NCBI RefSeq assembly: GCF_002646595.1 | Contig: NZ_PDUD01000051.1 | Location: 1 to 64,000, forward strand | Source of the DNA: Flavilitoribacter nigricans DSM 23189 = NBRC 102662 | Lineage (GTDB): Bacteria > Bacteroidota > Bacteroidia > Chitinophagales > Saprospiraceae | Direction: 5' to 3' | Length of the DNA stretch: 64,000 nucleotides | Shown: positions 62,501-64,000 of the stretch, in pieces | How positions within the stretch are numbered: position 1 is the first letter of the stretch | Layout of the letters: every line of letters begins with the position of its first letter | The notes under the pieces: model-generated | What the model was told of the DNA's origin: nothing | The model's input: only the letters and a program-made list of their open reading frames with translations | Databases searched by the model: none | Program-made: the position numbers and the translations under genes

Positions 62501-63518
62501 AACCACGCTTTCCGTGCGGCTGAATGCACCGGCTACCGGATTTTACGCCGATACTATCCGACTGACTACGGTAGACGGTCCGGCCCTGCTATTGCCGGTC
62601 ATGGGTACCACCGGCACCCTGCCCGAAGTGGGTGCGGAAACGCTCCACTTCTGGTCGATGATCGAAAATGCCGAAGATGATCCGGAACAACGCTCGATCG
62701 GGGTCACCCCCAGCGTCCCCAGCTTTTACCGGCTGTATCTTTCCAACGGCACCCAGGTACCGGACATTTCCGCTTACTCCGAAAAATACGGACAGGCCTT
62801 CGGCTCTACCGCCAATGGTGACGGCACCTGGTCGTCCAGCCAGGGAGGGCCCGGCGGCTCGCTCAAACGGACCTTTTACGAGGAATTTACGGTAACGGCC
62901 CAAACGGGATACCAGGTGCGGGTAGATTCGCTCTACCTGAATGCGGCTTTCTACAATACTTCCAGCAATACCCAGGTAGGGGTGGTTTATTCCCTCAGCA
63001 ATTTCACTTCGGATTCCACGGATGTAACGACGGTACCGGGCGGGTTTGCCAATCCGATACCGCTGGCCAATCAGACCGGCGGGCCGACCAACCGCTACGG
63101 ACTGGCCCTCGCCGGTTTGGAGGGTGTCACTTTAGAGCCCGGTCAGCAACTGAGCGTCCGTCTGTATTTCAGCTGCAGCAGTAGCAGCGCCGGCCGGTAC
63201 GCCATGCTGAAGGACATTAAATTTACCGGACTGGCCACCGAAAGCACGGTCGATGCCCGCGAAGAGCGGCTGCCGGCTTCAGCCATTCGATTGTATCCCA
63301 ATCCGGCCCGGGACCGCTTGTGGCTGGAACACCCCCAAGCGGGCAGGAACAGCAGTATTACCATTTTCAACGCTCAGGGCCAGTTGATCACCCACACGAT
63401 CTGCGCGCCGCAAACCCGGAGAACGGAGATTCTCCTGACGGATCTGCCCGGCGGCTGGTACTATGCGGCTTTCCGGAACGATCGGGGAGTTGCCACGCGT
63501 GCGTTCAGTAAACAATGA
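59583..63518 (+). CDS. Secreted PL1-CE8 fusion with T9SS sorting domain
   Basis: A 1311-residue multidomain enzyme. After a signal peptide (to about A20) comes a PL1 beta-helix (about 22-450) with IIDHCSVSWSNDE and the arginines R231/R234 in GRAPRFSG, then a calcium-like DTDADGMPDEWE (about 425), a CE8 beta-helix (about 483-795) with GNQDTLY, nucleophile D641 in DFIFG and FLSRPWQ, a fibronectin-like domain (about 800-900), an Ig-like domain (about 905-1015), a jelly-roll domain (about 1020-1215) and a type A T9SS domain (about 1228-1311, RLYPNPARD). One chain thus removes methyl esters and cleaves the resulting pectate outside the cell. Both halves have stand-alone paralogues in this window. 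Confidence 0.95.
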   Translation: MRYYFIIFLCQLVSQINFAQLPAFPGAEGYGKYTTGGRGTPQTPTTVFTVTNLTDVNSPGSLRYALRASAAHRTIVFRVSGTIRLTSRLTIPANTTIAGQTAPGGGICIADHPVVISGDNVILRYLRVRLGDRYQNQGMVDGSGGDDALGNLGNKHIIIDHCSVSWSNDEALTVYRGDSITLQWNIISEPLNYSYHFEAGGSDFQEHGYGGIWGSRHGSFHHNLIMHLKGRAPRFSGNSSYPSGTVENCDFRNNVIYNWRDYSTNGGEGGRYNLVNNYYKYGPSTRDGNPSGAPRRAMIMNPSRSSSLPYPKVYLSGNFVDSYPDVTASNWLGIAPAGGSRSDTASIKVEQPHTVEPMPTESAEEAYVQVLAKAGANLPLRDTLDERLVNDVLNRTGRIIDVQGGYPHGTPFAETIDAWPDLAPGTSPADTDADGMPDEWELLRGLNPNDDSDRSGIAANGYTNLENYLNGLTQDAGGENSDYDLVVATDGSGDFRSVQAAINAVPTNLSEPFVIYIRNGKYKEKISVPSNKPFIQLVGESVANTVLYYDDYASLPLPGGGTLGTQNSASFSISATDFSAFNITFANTYGNGSQAVAVLVNNDRAVFKNCRFLGNQDTLYPKGPGTPRHYFKDCYIDGNVDFIFGSSAALFEDCVIYAKSRSNTGSSYITAPNTPPGRDYGYVFRDCVLPENTGLTTYFLSRPWQNTASHNPRAHNKNVFLNTVMSTSIKPEGWSVWNETTDTDLIYYGEYNSQYWDGSPLDVSQRVPWSYQLTTAEAATYTRENIFGDWDPCAIYPELCDDQSPEIAVTNFRAEQTDTSGLLQWNVSWGISGTSFQLYRATNPAGEYQLIDDLTAVSDTIFNFLLEDQLPPAGQVYYYYLTGSHDELNTHVSDTVLVSSLPAIRSSGQLQPFFQELGLPSPRQQITITAENLLDEVVITPPAFFELSDDDGLSWYTNDDPLRIADTDNTIPETTLSVRLNAPATGFYADTIRLTTVDGPALLLPVMGTTGTLPEVGAETLHFWSMIENAEDDPEQRSIGVTPSVPSFYRLYLSNGTQVPDISAYSEKYGQAFGSTANGDGTWSSSQGGPGGSLKRTFYEEFTVTAQTGYQVRVDSLYLNAAFYNTSSNTQVGVVYSLSNFTSDSTDVTTVPGGFANPIPLANQTGGPTNRYGLALAGLEGVTLEPGQQLSVRLYFSCSSSSAGRYAMLKDIKFTGLATESTVDAREERLPASAIRLYPNPARDRLWLEHPQAGRNSSITIFNAQGQLITHTICAPQTRRTEILLTDLPGGWYYAAFRNDRGVATRAFSKQ

Positions 63519-63523
63519 TCATT

Positions 63524-63561
63524 CCCAAAGCGGCCTCCGGGAATGACGAGGCCGCTTTGGG
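63524..63561. terminator. Bidirectional terminator-like hairpin
   Basis: A perfect 13-bp stem, cccaaagcggcct / aggccgctttggg, with a 12-base loop, sits between the convergent PL1-CE8 fusion and the gene at the right edge. The flanking tcatt/aaatga extends it imperfectly. It lacks a long T tract in either direction. Confidence 0.75.
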
Positions 63562-63575
63562 AAATGACCGCATTC

Positions 63576-64000
63576 CTACAACTTAACCAGCGGACAGCTT
63601 TCCCGTCCCTGCGCCCGGTCCAGGATGAGGTTATAAAATCCCGCCGGGAGTTCTTCGCCCCGTAGTTCAACCTGATGCGCGCCGCGACTCATCGCGGTAG
63701 CGGCCAAGATCTCCCGGACCACTTTCCCCGTAACGTCTACCAACCGGAGCGATACCGTCTCGTCCGCGGGGAGCTCAAAACGGATCACCGTCTGCCGGTG
63801 AAAAGGATTGGGCGCACTGCGGAGGGCTCCGTAATCCGACGGCATGGTTTTGTTGTGGATGGCCGGCAAAGCAACCGGTCGGGCAAAGGGGCGTTCTTCC
63901 CGCGGATCCGTCCGGACCAAAGCTTCCGGAGGAGTACAGCCAAAAGCATCAATAGCGGCCGAAAAATTGACACCGGGTAGTACCTGAAATCCGGGCAAAA
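63576..64000 (-). CDS. C-terminal part of a T9SS-secreted protein, cut by the window edge
   Basis: The minus-strand frame is open through the right edge; about 141 C-terminal residues are visible. It holds a linker region with FQVLPGVNFSAAIDAFGC, a form common between the repeats and the sorting domain of such proteins, and then a type A T9SS domain (SAPNPFHRQTVIRFELP, TGKVVREILA, LPAGFYNLIL and a final CPLVKL). The catalytic or binding domains lie beyond the window. It converges on the PL1-CE8 fusion across the 63524 hairpin. Confidence 0.85.
   Translation of the reverse strand, partial: LPGFQVLPGVNFSAAIDAFGCTPPEALVRTDPREERPFARPVALPAIHNKTMPSDYGALRSAPNPFHRQTVIRFELPADETVSLRLVDVTGKVVREILAATAMSRGAHQVELRGEELPAGFYNLILDRAQGRESCPLVKL

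Noticed and set aside
1-64000. tRNA, rRNA or known riboswitch
   Set aside because: No cloverleaf-like stretch, rRNA-like conserved block or recognisable riboswitch core was noticed in the intergenic regions; a covariance-model search could not be run.

Overview
The window comes from a Bacteroidota genome, most likely the Saprospiria/Lewinella group. The phylum call rests on two SusC/SusD pairs, a hybrid two-component regulator, type IX secretion (T9SS) C-terminal domains and TAnnTTTG-type promoters; the lower-rank placement is only inferred from gene style and base composition. Nearly all of it is carbohydrate-degradation territory: a glucuronoxylan module (about 5.3-31.2 kb) followed by a pectin module (about 42.3-64 kb).

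Left edge (1-5.3 kb): a cut-off DDE-type transposase, a nested palindromic repeat, an SDR oxidoreductase, an AraC-type regulator, an FUSC-like membrane protein, an orphan lipoprotein and an OmpA-like lipoprotein. Xylan module: operon A (GH10, GH115, GH43, GH30; 5442-12608), a convergent small lipoprotein, a minus-strand secreted CBM-GH10-T9SS xylanase, a divergent control region, operon B (SusC, SusD, a surface glycan-binding protein with three CBM-like repeats), then CE15 and GH35, a cupin dioxygenase-like gene, a LacI-type regulator, GH67 alpha-glucuronidase and uxuA. The palindrome CAATCGATTG sits in front of every major xylan transcription unit (5386, 15189, 15350, 27653) and I found it nowhere else, so it is the probable operator of the LacI protein encoded at 26516-27550. 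At two sites it overlaps the predicted -33 element.

Middle (31.2-42.3 kb): two REP-like palindromic doublets flank a uxuA gene remnant and a small lipoprotein gene; then come a large secreted Asp-box propeller protein, a small membrane protein preceded by a G-quadruplex-type repeat, a 1420-residue hybrid two-component system, a 128-bp tandem repeat built of CAATnn/ATTGnn hexamers, and a metallo-beta-lactamase-fold hydrolase.

Pectin module (42.3-64 kb): GH28, CE12, GH43, an alpha/beta esterase and PL1, then SusC, SusD, a DUF4957/DUF5123-type surface lipoprotein, CE8 and a Tat-exported Gfo/Idh/MocA protein; a minus-strand GH26 mannanase; a 1311-residue PL1-CE8-T9SS fusion; and the C-terminal end of another T9SS cargo at the right edge. 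Working model: T9SS-secreted and surface enzymes cut xylan or pectin outside the cell, SusCD-type complexes import oligomers, periplasmic enzymes remove side chains, and glucuronate flows to UxuA. The LacI protein would control the xylan set; the hybrid sensor may control the pectin set.
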